In this document: positions 1 to 6,630 of the stretch, one piece after another | Numbering within the stretch: position 1 is the stretch's first letter | Layout of the letters: every line of letters starts with the position of its first letter | Assembly (NCBI GenBank): GCA_963922565.1 | Contig: CAWUIQ010000054.1 | Location: forward strand, 1 to 22,298 | Direction of reading: 5' to 3' | DNA length: 22,298 nucleotides | From: JBCBKL01 sp963922565 | Lineage (GTDB): Bacteria; Pseudomonadota; Alphaproteobacteria; Rhodobacterales; Rhodobacteraceae | Made by a program: the position numbers and the translations under genes | Notes under the pieces: generated by a model | What the model was told of the DNA's origin: nothing | Seen by the model: the letters and a program-made list of their open reading frames with translations, nothing else | The model's database searches: none

Positions 1-2
1 CG

Positions 3-668
3 GCTTTGCGCGACCGGCGGTCCCGGCGCCGCATCGCCGCGCGCAAAGGCGACCGGCTGCATTTCCGCAAGACGATCCGTCAAAGCCTTTCGACCGGGGG
101 TGAGCCCCTGCGCCTCTTGCGCAGACGCCGCCCTGACCGGAGCCGCAAGATCGTGGCACTTTGCGATGTCTCGGGGTCGATGAGCGTTTACGCGCAGGTG
201 TTCCTGGCCTTTCTGGCCGGGTTGATGCGCGCCGATACGCATGCTGACGCGTATTTGTTTCACACCCGCCTCGTTCGCATCACCGAGGCCCTGCGGGACA
301 AGGATGCGATGCGCGCGATTGGGCGCATGTCACTCATGGCCGACGGTTTCGGCGGCGGTTCCAAGATCGGACCGTCCCTGCAGCGCTTTGCCGATACCTA
401 CGCCAAACGTTTTGTCGAAGGGCGCAGCGTCGTGATGATCCTGTCGGATGGCTATGACACCGAACCACCCCAGCAACTCGCAGCGGCGCTCGGTAAACTG
501 AAGAAACGCGGCTGCAAGATCATCTGGCTCAATCCGTTGAAAGGTTGGCGCGATTACGCCCCGGTTGCGGGTGGCATGGCTGCGGCTTTGCCTCATCTCG
601 ACCTCTTCAAACCTGCCAACACGCTGGCTGATCTGGCGGCGCTCGAAGCCGATCTGGTGAAGCTATGA
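3..668 (+). CDS. coxE: CoxE-type VWA-domain protein (5' partial)
   Basis: This is the C-terminal part of a von Willebrand factor A protein of the CoxE family, cytoplasmic accessory proteins needed for maturation of CO dehydrogenase-type molybdenum hydroxylases. The frame is open to the left edge, so the true start lies outside; a TTG at 6 is not a convincing start. The visible part opens with a very basic, Arg-rich stretch and then a VWA domain with the MIDAS motif DVSGSMS (about residues 54-60 counted from the TTG), a GGGSKIG segment in place of the usual Gly-Gly-Thr loop, and ILSDGYDTEP at the third metal site. Its stop overlaps the next start by 4 bp (ATGA), so it is in one operon with the XdhC-like gene. 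In cox clusters CoxE works with the AAA+ ATPase CoxD; a coxD gene is expected just to the left. Family assignment is firm, the exact partner enzyme is inferred. Confidence 0.85.
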   Translation, partial: ALRDRRSRRRIAARKGDRLHFRKTIRQSLSTGGEPLRLLRRRRPDRSRKIVALCDVSGSMSVYAQVFLAFLAGLMRADTHADAYLFHTRLVRITEALRDKDAMRAIGRMSLMADGFGGGSKIGPSLQRFADTYAKRFVEGRSVVMILSDGYDTEPPQQLAAALGKLKKRGCKIIWLNPLKGWRDYAPVAGGMAAALPHLDLFKPANTLADLAALEADLVKL

Positions 669-1447
669 GCCCGGCAGAGATCCTCGACACCGATCTGGCC
701 GAAGCGGCACAAGACCTGCGGGCACGTCAAGTGCCCTTTGCCTTTGCCACCATCGTGCGGACCGCCGGGGCCACGGCGGCAAAGCCGGGGGCCAAAGCCC
801 TGCTAAGCGCGGATGGGACAATCGTGCATGGCTGGCTGGGCGGCGGCTGTACGCGGGGTGCGGTCAAACGCGCCGCGCTTCAGGCGCTCAAGGACGGGCA
901 TCCACAGCTGATCTCCGTCGCTCCGGAAGAGCTGCTCGCTGAAAGGGGCGTCGAAGCCGGTGATGAGGTCGAAGGCGTCCAGTTCGCTCGCAACGGCTGC
1001 CCGTCGCGCGGTACGGTGGATATCTTTATCGAACCCTGCCTGCCGATGCCGGAACTTGTGGTGCTTGGCGCATCACCTGTGGCGCAGGCGCTCAGCACGC
1101 TGGCGCCGCAGTTTCACTGGTCTGTATCGCCAGCGTTGTCATCGGATGGGCCGGAAACCCGCCAGAAATACGTCGTCATCGCCACCCAAGGCCAAGGCGA
1201 TCTGGACGCGCTGAAGACCGCATTATTGGGCACACCAGATTATGTCGCCTTTGTCGGCAGTTCCCGCAAGTTTGCGAGCCTTGCCAAAAAGCTCCACGCT
1301 GCGGGGATCGATGCGGAGGCCACCAAGGCGGTGGATGCCCCGGCCGGCATCGACCTTGGCGCCGTCACACCGGAGGAGATCGCCCTGTCGATCCTTGCCC
1401 AACTGGTTCGGGTGCGCCGCCGCGGAACAGCGATGTCCAATGCGTGA
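665..1447 (+). CDS. XdhC/CoxF-family molybdenum hydroxylase maturation protein
   Basis: This 260-residue protein is of the XdhC/CoxI/CoxF family, which binds molybdenum cofactor and supports its sulfuration and insertion into xanthine dehydrogenase- or CO dehydrogenase-type enzymes. The N-terminal XdhC domain shows TIVRTAGATAAKPGAK (about 29-44) and the hallmark GGGC (59-62), followed by NGCPSRGTVDIFIEP near 110-124 with a second Cys (112). The C-terminal half is a Rossmann-like domain beginning at LVVLGASPVAQAL and containing VAFVGSSRK near 195-202. The start at 665 overlaps the upstream stop (ATGA), and the end overlaps the nucleotidyltransferase start, so translation is coupled on both sides. 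CoxF and CoxI are both of this family and cannot be told apart from this sequence alone. Confidence 0.88.
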   Translation: MSPAEILDTDLAEAAQDLRARQVPFAFATIVRTAGATAAKPGAKALLSADGTIVHGWLGGGCTRGAVKRAALQALKDGHPQLISVAPEELLAERGVEAGDEVEGVQFARNGCPSRGTVDIFIEPCLPMPELVVLGASPVAQALSTLAPQFHWSVSPALSSDGPETRQKYVVIATQGQGDLDALKTALLGTPDYVAFVGSSRKFASLAKKLHAAGIDAEATKAVDAPAGIDLGAVTPEEIALSILAQLVRVRRRGTAMSNA

Positions 1448-2048
1448 GGTCGCCGCGATCCTCCTCGCGGCCGGTCTTTCGCGGCGGATGGGCCAGCAGA
1501 ACAAGCTTCTGCTGCCTGTGGGGGGCATGCCCATGGTGCGACGTGTCGCCGAAGCCTATCTGACCGTGATCGACGCGCCTCTGACGGTCGTGACCGGGTT
1601 CGAGGCGGAAAGGGTGCGCGACGCGCTGATCAGCTTACCTGTTACGTTCGCACACAATTCCGACTATGCCAGCGGTCAGCCGAGCTCTGTCGCAACGGGT
1701 CTGGGTTGTGCACCCGACGCAGATCTGTTGCTCATCGGTTTGGCGGACCAGCCGAGGCTCACGGCCACCGATCTTGCCGCGTTGATCCGGGCCCACCGTG
1801 CGGGCCACCCCGACAAGATCACGATCCCGATGCACGGTGACGCGCGCGGCAACCCGATCGTGGTCCCGCGCGGCCTGCGTCCGCGTCTGACGGAAAACCC
1901 CGATCGTCCTGGCTGTATGCGCTTTACGCGCGACCATCCCGAACATGTTCAGATCGCGCCGCTGAGCGCGCCCGGGTTCTACACCGATGTGGACACACCC
2001 GACGATTATACCGCGCTGATGCGTGTCGAAGAGGAGACGGCGACATGA
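1440..2048 (+). CDS. MobA/MocA-like nucleotidyltransferase
   Basis: A 202-residue nucleotidyltransferase of the MobA/MocA family, which transfers CMP or GMP from CTP or GTP to molybdopterin. The N-terminus has the nucleotide-binding signature LLAAGLSRRMG (8-18) followed by the conserved Lys of NKLLLP (21-26). Further on are ASGQPSSVATGL and LIGLADQPRLT, the latter carrying the usual metal-binding Asp, and a late DVDTPDDY motif typical of the family. I chose the ATG at 1440 because the family signature begins within a few residues; the frame stays open upstream to 1242 but that part only overlaps the XdhC-like gene out of frame. It overlaps that gene by 8 bp. Sitting next to XdhC-like and CoxE genes, a CTP:molybdopterin cytidylyltransferase role for CO dehydrogenase-type enzymes is likely; the choice between CTP and GTP is inference. 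Confidence 0.85.
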   Translation: MREVAAILLAAGLSRRMGQQNKLLLPVGGMPMVRRVAEAYLTVIDAPLTVVTGFEAERVRDALISLPVTFAHNSDYASGQPSSVATGLGCAPDADLLLIGLADQPRLTATDLAALIRAHRAGHPDKITIPMHGDARGNPIVVPRGLRPRLTENPDRPGCMRFTRDHPEHVQIAPLSAPGFYTDVDTPDDYTALMRVEEETAT

Positions 2049-2137
2049 TCCGATTTCTCGCGCGGCTGAGCGCGCTGAGAAAAAGGTTAAAATTGACAGC
2101 TGAACACGCTGAAAACATTCGATTTCCCTGCTGCTAG
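2045..2137 (+). CDS. Possible 30-aa small ORF coupled to the nucleotidyltransferase gene
   Basis: An ATG at 2045 overlaps the upstream stop in an ATGA arrangement, the same coupling used elsewhere in this operon, and opens a 30-codon frame ending in TAG at 2135-2137. The product is basic, starts MIRFLARLSALRKRLKL and ends in two Cys. I recognise no family. It has no Shine-Dalgarno of its own beyond coupling and lies in the spacer that also holds a promoter-like hexamer, so it may be chance. Low confidence. Confidence 0.2.
   Translation: MIRFLARLSALRKRLKLTAEHAENIRFPCC
2093..2122 (+). promoter_or_regulatory. Possible promoter -35 upstream of coxG
   Basis: A perfect TTGACA hexamer lies at 2093-2098 in the only AT-richer spacer of the first operon. 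No good -10 follows at 16-18 bp (best candidates are ACATTC and ATTCGA around 2115-2122), so activity is uncertain. If real it would let coxG at 2155 be transcribed separately from the upstream maturation genes. A ribosome binding site AAAGGA at 2140-2145 precedes coxG. Confidence 0.22.
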
Positions 2138-2154
2138 CAAAGGATACTCCCGAC

Positions 2155-2607
2155 ATGGAACTCAACGACGAAATCATCATCAATGCCCCCAAAGATCGCG
2201 TCTATGCCGCGCTGAACGACCCGGAAGTGCTCAAACAGTGCATCCCGGGATGCGAGGAATTGGTCAAACATTCCGACACCGAGCTCGAAGCCAAGGTGGT
2301 GCTGAAGGTCGGCCCAGTAAAGGCGCGGTTCAGCGGCGACGTGGTACTGGATCAGACCGGCGCGCCCGATGCGTTCTCTCTTTCCGGTCAGGGTAACGGC
2401 GGGGCGGCAGGACACGCCAAGGGCGGGGCCGATGTCACCCTGACCTCAGATGGTGAAAACACGATCCTGCGCTATGAGGCCAAGGCCGAGATTGGCGGCA
2501 AACTCGCGCAGCTTGGCAGCCGCTTGATCCAGGGCACGGCGAAGAAACTGGCCGGCAAGTTCTTCAAATCCTTTGCGGAGGTGATGAACGAAGACGTCGC
2601 CGCCTGA
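2155..2607 (+). CDS. coxG: CoxG-type SRPBCC protein (CO dehydrogenase subunit G family)
   Basis: A 150-residue protein of the CoxG family within the SRPBCC (START/Bet v 1-like) fold. CoxG helps recruit CO dehydrogenase to the membrane and has been linked to quinone handling. The sequence shows the family features: the start MELNDEIIINAPKDRVYAAL, IPGCEEL (30-36), the central beta-strand run with KVGPVKARFSGD, and the C-terminal helix motif GGKLAQLGSRLI (114-125) that ends in a Lys/Phe-rich helix. It stops there, so it lacks the C-terminal membrane-anchoring extension described in longer CoxG proteins. An AAAGGA ribosome binding site lies about 9 bp upstream. It is the last gene of the accessory operon, 107 bp after the nucleotidyltransferase gene, followed by a hairpin. 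Confidence 0.88.
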   Translation: MELNDEIIINAPKDRVYAALNDPEVLKQCIPGCEELVKHSDTELEAKVVLKVGPVKARFSGDVVLDQTGAPDAFSLSGQGNGGAAGHAKGGADVTLTSDGENTILRYEAKAEIGGKLAQLGSRLIQGTAKKLAGKFFKSFAEVMNEDVAA

Positions 2608-2616
2608 ACAAATCAT

Positions 2617-2644
2617 GTGATACCGGACCTGACCGGTGTTATTT
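2617..2644 (+). terminator. Possible weak terminator hairpin after coxG
   Basis: ACCGG (2622-2626) and CCGGT (2633-2637) form a perfect 5-bp stem around a 6-base loop. The stem can be extended outward with A-T, T-A and several G-T pairs to about 2617/2642, and three T residues follow (2642-2644). The stem is short and the T tract weak, but it lies 10 bp past the coxG stop before a 244-bp spacer, where an operon end is expected. Confidence 0.3.
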
Positions 2645-2694
2645 CGCACTAAAGACAGCCGGGGGCGTGAGGGCTGTTCCCTGAACAACCACTG

Positions 2695-2715
2695 CATCAC
2701 GGGTCAATCGTGATG
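2695..2715. promoter_or_regulatory. Perfect inverted repeat CATCACG-N7-CGTGATG (possible operator)
   Basis: CATCACG at 2695-2701 and its exact reverse complement CGTGATG at 2709-2715 flank the 7-base spacer GGTCAAT. It lies in the 244-bp spacer between coxG and the haem/ferredoxin gene, about 137 bp before that gene's start. There is no T tract, so an operator reads better than a terminator. I cannot name the regulator, and no gene in the window is an obvious candidate. Confidence 0.3.
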
Positions 2716-2777
2716 GTCAGAACCAAAAGCGTCCTTCCTCATTGCACCGTACCAAGATTGGCTGCGTTCTTCGTCCT

Positions 2778-2794
2778 GCGCCATTCTTTGGCGC
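2778..2794. promoter_or_regulatory. Inverted repeat GCGCCA-N5-TGGCGC in the same spacer
   Basis: GCGCCA at 2778-2783 and TGGCGC at 2789-2794 form a perfect 6-bp dyad around TTCTT, 58 bp before the assigned start of the haem/ferredoxin gene. It could be an operator or an mRNA 5' hairpin. Six-base GC dyads arise easily by chance in GC-rich DNA, so confidence is low. The rest of the spacer 2608-2851 shows no convincing -35/-10 pair. Confidence 0.2.
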
Positions 2795-2851
2795 GTCCGG
2801 AGATGTTCGCAAACGAAACTGTAAACTTGACCGACGGCGCCATCCCGTGAA

Positions 2852-4075
2852 GTGTCTGCGATCACCGGGCAATTCAAACGCCCGGACAAATTGGCAGGCC
2901 CGGGGGGCGTCGTGATTGTAGAACCTGTTTCTTCCAACCCATGGATTGCGTCCGTTCGCCTGAGGGCTATGATCGGCACCGGGCTGATCATGTTCACGTT
3001 CATCAGCATGCACCTCGCCAACCTTGCTCTTGGTCTCTTTTCGGTTCAGCTAATGGAAGACTGGCGCTGGATGCTGAGCGGGGTTTGGTCATCCTTCCCG
3101 CCGCTCAAGCTGGCCTTGCAGATTTCACTGGTCGTGCATTTCCTGCTGGCCCTACTGTCGCTTTACCTGCGGAACACGCTGCGGGTGCCGACCTACGATA
3201 TGGCCCAGATGATCGCGGGGGTCATGATCATTCCGCTTCTGGCGCCGCATGTGTTTGGAGTCATGGCAACCAAGGAGCTTGGTCTCGAACCCACCTACAC
3301 ACTGATCCTGGGTCAGTTCTGGGTTATCTCCCCGCTCGATGGCCTGCTGCAGGTCGTGATGCTGGTCGTGGCATGGATCCACGGCGCGATTGGCATGTAT
3401 ACGTGGTTGCTGTCGCGGGACGGATCAGCGCGGGTCATGAAGGCGTTCTATCCCCTTGTCGTGGCTCTGCCGGTCCTTGCGCTGCTGGGCTATGTTGAGG
3501 GCGGGCGCCAGATCATACCAGTGGACGAAGGCGGCATGGGCTTTGTTCTCGAAAACGATCCGAACGCCGCTGGGCCAACCGTCCCGTCCGAAGATATTTC
3601 TGCCATCATTGCCAAGGCCAAGTCGCGCGCCCAAGTCGCCACGCGGGTGTCGTTGGGTCTGGTCGTGCTGGTTCTCGCCGCCCGGTGGCTGCGCCTGCGG
3701 GGGCTTCAGCAGGGGCGGGTGAGCGTCACCTATACGGGTGTGCGGCCCGCTACCTTCGAGGCCGCCTCGGGTCTCACGCTGCTGGAACTTGCCCGCGCGC
3801 ATGACGTCCCCCATGCCAGCGTCTGCCGGGGGCGGGGGCGCTGCGGCACCTGCCGGGTCAGGATCCTCTCAGGCGGCGACCAGTTGCCCCCACCGTCCGA
3901 GGTCGAGGCTAAGGTGCTCGCCCATTGGCAGGCCGAACCCGATCAACGCCTTGCCTGCCAGATCAAGCCCGTGAGTGGTGCGCTTGAAGTGGCACGGGTG
4001 ATCGAGCCCGATTACTCCAACCTCGATTATACCGAGACAAAGAGGGCTGGCACAGCATCGGCCGGGGCCACGTGA
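2852..4075 (+). CDS. Four-histidine (haem-type) membrane protein fused to a [2Fe-2S] ferredoxin domain
   Basis: A 407-residue inner-membrane protein. The N-terminal half has about six hydrophobic helices (roughly 39-62, 86-106, 117-136, 160-184, 197-213 and 263-278). Four carry one His each (H54 in SMHLAN, H96 in VVHFLLA, H133 in APHVFG, H177 in AWIHGA), the pattern of the succinate dehydrogenase-anchor-like domain that holds b haem. The C-terminal domain (about 289-385) is a ferredoxin with C325-x5-C331-x2-C334 and C369 (RLACQI), the adrenodoxin-like spacing. Family knowledge: this membrane/ferredoxin pair normally sits N-terminal to a class III adenylate cyclase domain; here the protein stops about 20 residues past the ferredoxin, so no cyclase is present. 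A redox or electron-transfer role at the membrane is likely. The GTG at 2852 is the longest start; a GTG at 2912 is an alternative with a G-rich stretch upstream. The stop overlaps the MscS-type gene. Confidence 0.72.
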   Translation: MSAITGQFKRPDKLAGPGGVVIVEPVSSNPWIASVRLRAMIGTGLIMFTFISMHLANLALGLFSVQLMEDWRWMLSGVWSSFPPLKLALQISLVVHFLLALLSLYLRNTLRVPTYDMAQMIAGVMIIPLLAPHVFGVMATKELGLEPTYTLILGQFWVISPLDGLLQVVMLVVAWIHGAIGMYTWLLSRDGSARVMKAFYPLVVALPVLALLGYVEGGRQIIPVDEGGMGFVLENDPNAAGPTVPSEDISAIIAKAKSRAQVATRVSLGLVVLVLAARWLRLRGLQQGRVSVTYTGVRPATFEAASGLTLLELARAHDVPHASVCRGRGRCGTCRVRILSGGDQLPPPSEVEAKVLAHWQAEPDQRLACQIKPVSGALEVARVIEPDYSNLDYTETKRAGTASAGAT

Positions 4076-6378
4076 TGCACTGGTTGCGCGCGGCAACGCT
4101 GGTTCTGGCCATGATCCTGAGTGGAGGGGCGGTCTCGGCTCAATTCGTGCCCTCGGGCAGCGGGGCCGAGGCGCCTGTGGTGGCAGAACCATCGCCCAAC
4201 GACGTCAAGGAATTCCTGCGTCTTCTGGGCGATCCTACCATTCAGTCGTGGATCGCGGAAAGCGCCAATGCCGATGGCACGCTTGACGGCCGTTCGACAC
4301 TGACCCTGCGCGAACAGATCGACGCACAACTGGCGCGGATCGGTGAACGGGCGCGATCGCTCGCCCTTGCCTGGCAGGTTCTGCCGCAGGTGCCGATGGT
4401 GTTGTCGGACGTTTGGGTCACCGAACTCAGCCATGCGCAAAAGGTGCGCTCGGTGACCTATGTTCTGGTCTTCTTGCTGATCGGCTTTGGACTCGAGTGG
4501 CTTTACCGACAGATGCTGCACTATCCGCTTTTGCGCATCGAACAGGCGCCCAAGGACGCGCCATCGGAAAAGGTGGTGGGGGCGCTTTTGCGGGCGGCAA
4601 TCATCTTTGCGGGCCTCGGCATCTTTGCCATCGGCAGCATCGGTGCGTTTGACAGCTTCGATTGGCACCCGCTGGTTGAAAGCCTCGTGCTGGATCTGCT
4701 GGTGTCGGTCCTGATGTTCCGCGTTCTGACCACGGTGTCGCTCTTTTTTCAGGCGCCATGGGCCCCTGAACTGAGGCTGGTGCCCTATGGCACGGCAGCG
4801 GCGCAGTTCCTGCATCGCGTGGTACAGGTCATGGCGTTTGCCGTCGTCGCGGCCTTCGCGCTGTCTTACATGCTGAACCGCGTGGTCGAGTTGAACGGCA
4901 TGGATCTCGACAGCGGTCTCGCAACCGTTGCCCTGGCTCAGACTGTGGCATTGGCGCTGGCGGTCGTGCTGGTGACCTGGGCCTGTATCGTGGTCACCTT
5001 CCGCCAATTGCCCGCCCTGTGCGAGATGGAGGCGTCCCCCCGCACGATCCGGATCTGGCGCAACTTCCTGATCGTGTTGGTGGGTCTGGTCTTTGCGCTG
5101 TGGCTCTCGGGGCTCTTTGGGGTCATGTGGGCCGTGCTGATCATCGGACTGGTGATCCCCGGGCTGGGTCTGATGCGCGCCTGGATCGACCACTTTTTTG
5201 ATCAGTCGACCGCCGCCCTTCACGCTGATCACATGGCCGAGGCGCAGGCCGTGCTTGACGCCTTTGCCGAGGCCGAGGACAACGGTGAAGTCGAAGAGGG
5301 TGAGCCGCTGCCGGAGGTGCCCGAATTCGCCGATCCCTATGCTACGACGCGGCCCATCGTCCAGCGCGGCGCGCGCTTCGTTTTCATTATCACCGCTGTG
5401 CTGCTTCTGTCCGGGGCCTGGGGTGTGAGTGTGTTCGACCTCTCTGCAGATCGCTCGATCATGGGCCGAGTGCTCGAGGTGCTGATCGACAGCATCGTGG
5501 CGCTGCTGCTGGCGGATCTTGTCTGGACCTGGGCCAAGACCGTGATCGACAAGCGGATCGCCGACTATGAGCCCCCGGTGGATGGCCAGGCACCGGGCCC
5601 CGAGGCGCGCATGATCACCCTGCTACCGCTCTTGCGCACGATCCTTATGGTGACGCTGTTGATCATGGTCGTGCTCAGCGTTTTGTCGGCTTCGGGCGTG
5701 AACATTGCCCCGATCCTGGCCGGCGCCGGGATCGTCGGTATCGCCATCGGCTTTGGCACCCAGTCGCTGGTCCGCGATATCGTGGCGGGGATCTTTTTTC
5801 TCATCGACGACGCATTCCGCCTTGGTGAGTACATCGAAGTCGGTGATCTGATGGGCACCGTCGAAAGCATCTCGATCCGGTCCATGCGCATCCGCCACCA
5901 TCGCGGCAAGGTGCACACCGTGCCCTACGGCGAGTTGAAAAGCCTTACGAACCATAGCCGTGACTGGGTGATCATGAAGCTCGAATTCCGTGTTCCCTTT
6001 GACACCGACCTGCAACTGGTCAAGAAACTGGTCAAGAAGGTCGGCGCCGAATTGCAGGCCAACGAGCACTACGGCCCATCGATCCTCAGCACTCTCAAAT
6101 CGCAGGGTGTGCGTCGGATGGAAGAGTTCAACATGGTCGTGGGCGTCAAGTTCATGACCAAACCGGGCGAGCAATGGCTGGTGCGGCGCGACGCCTACCA
6201 AAAGGTCCGTGATGCGTTCGAGGCCAATGGCATCCGTATGGCCGAGCGCAATGTGAAGGTGGAAATCGAGGGCGGAGAGCACCTGAACGATGCGCAACGC
6301 AATGCGGTGGCCGGAGCGGCCCAGGAGGCAGTGCAGGGGCCGCCGGGAATAAAGACGCCAGTACCGGACGAACCGTAG
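4075..6378 (+). CDS. Large MscS-family mechanosensitive ion channel
   Basis: A 767-residue MscS-family channel, which opens under membrane tension to release small solutes. It begins with a clear signal peptide (core LRAATLVLAMILSGGAVSA) and a periplasmic stretch to about residue 125. About ten membrane helices follow (near 130-147, 168-192, 203-222, 250-268, 284-308, 331-350, 352-370, 435-452, 470-490, 517-540). The pore helix and conserved MscS core start at about 541 with NIAPILAGAGIVGIAIGFGT, followed by QSLVRDIVAGIFFLIDD, the beta domain (EYIEVGDLMGTVESISIRSM) and the C-terminal alpha/beta domain. The cytoplasmic loop around 395-425 is acidic. The ATG at 4075 overlaps the previous stop by one base (TGATG); a GTG at 4072 in the same frame is possible. 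Coupling to the haem/ferredoxin gene is unusual. E. coli MscS is 286 residues, so this is one of the large multi-helix forms. Confidence 0.9.
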   Translation: MHWLRAATLVLAMILSGGAVSAQFVPSGSGAEAPVVAEPSPNDVKEFLRLLGDPTIQSWIAESANADGTLDGRSTLTLREQIDAQLARIGERARSLALAWQVLPQVPMVLSDVWVTELSHAQKVRSVTYVLVFLLIGFGLEWLYRQMLHYPLLRIEQAPKDAPSEKVVGALLRAAIIFAGLGIFAIGSIGAFDSFDWHPLVESLVLDLLVSVLMFRVLTTVSLFFQAPWAPELRLVPYGTAAAQFLHRVVQVMAFAVVAAFALSYMLNRVVELNGMDLDSGLATVALAQTVALALAVVLVTWACIVVTFRQLPALCEMEASPRTIRIWRNFLIVLVGLVFALWLSGLFGVMWAVLIIGLVIPGLGLMRAWIDHFFDQSTAALHADHMAEAQAVLDAFAEAEDNGEVEEGEPLPEVPEFADPYATTRPIVQRGARFVFIITAVLLLSGAWGVSVFDLSADRSIMGRVLEVLIDSIVALLLADLVWTWAKTVIDKRIADYEPPVDGQAPGPEARMITLLPLLRTILMVTLLIMVVLSVLSASGVNIAPILAGAGIVGIAIGFGTQSLVRDIVAGIFFLIDDAFRLGEYIEVGDLMGTVESISIRSMRIRHHRGKVHTVPYGELKSLTNHSRDWVIMKLEFRVPFDTDLQLVKKLVKKVGAELQANEHYGPSILSTLKSQGVRRMEEFNMVVGVKFMTKPGEQWLVRRDAYQKVRDAFEANGIRMAERNVKVEIEGGEHLNDAQRNAVAGAAQEAVQGPPGIKTPVPDEP

Positions 6379-6584
6379 CCGGCGCTTCAATTGAGCCAGT
6401 CGCCATGTGTTTGAGAGGGTTTGTCGCGTGTCGTGGTCATCTGCAGGCCAACGCCTAAGCTGCCATGACGTGCGCCGACTGGCGCAGGCGTCCCAGCGGG
6501 ATCCAACAAAAAAAGACGCCATGATATGTCGGCGCACTCTTCGCGTTCGTGTGCCTGAAGCTCCGTGTTCAACTCTCGTTATCG

Positions 6585-6626
6585 CAGACAACGTCTGTTT
6601 GGGCGTCAGCCCACGATAAGGGAGGA
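6585..6626 (+). promoter_or_regulatory. Paired 5' hairpins and strong ribosome binding site before the substrate-binding protein gene
   Basis: In the 252-bp spacer 6379-6630, CAGAC-AAC-GTCTG (6585-6597) is followed by TGGGC-GTCA-GCCCA (6600-6613), two short perfect dyads, and then the Shine-Dalgarno GGAGGA (6621-6626) just before the ATG at 6631. The first could be an operator for the AraC-type regulator encoded downstream or an mRNA-stabilising hairpin; this is inference. I find no convincing sigma70 -35/-10 pair, although a promoter is expected in this spacer. The rest holds a run of seven A (6508-6514) and no gene. Confidence 0.35.
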
Positions 6627-6630
6627 ATGA

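Noticed and set aside
1242..1439. N-terminal extension of the nucleotidyltransferase frame.
   Set aside because: It lies wholly inside the XdhC-like gene in another frame and encodes an Arg/Pro/Ser-rich run; the nucleotide-binding signature starts right after the ATG at 1440.
2655..2677. ACAGCC/GGCTGT inverted repeat after coxG as a terminator.
   Set aside because: The 11-base loop and lack of a T tract make it weak, and several equal dyads exist nearby; the hairpin at 2617-2644 is better placed.
4027..5232. A 401-codon minus-strand frame opposite the MscS-type gene.
   Set aside because: Its product is a His/Gln/Asp-rich composition typical of the reverse complement of membrane-protein codons. 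The + strand has clear helices and the MscS core.
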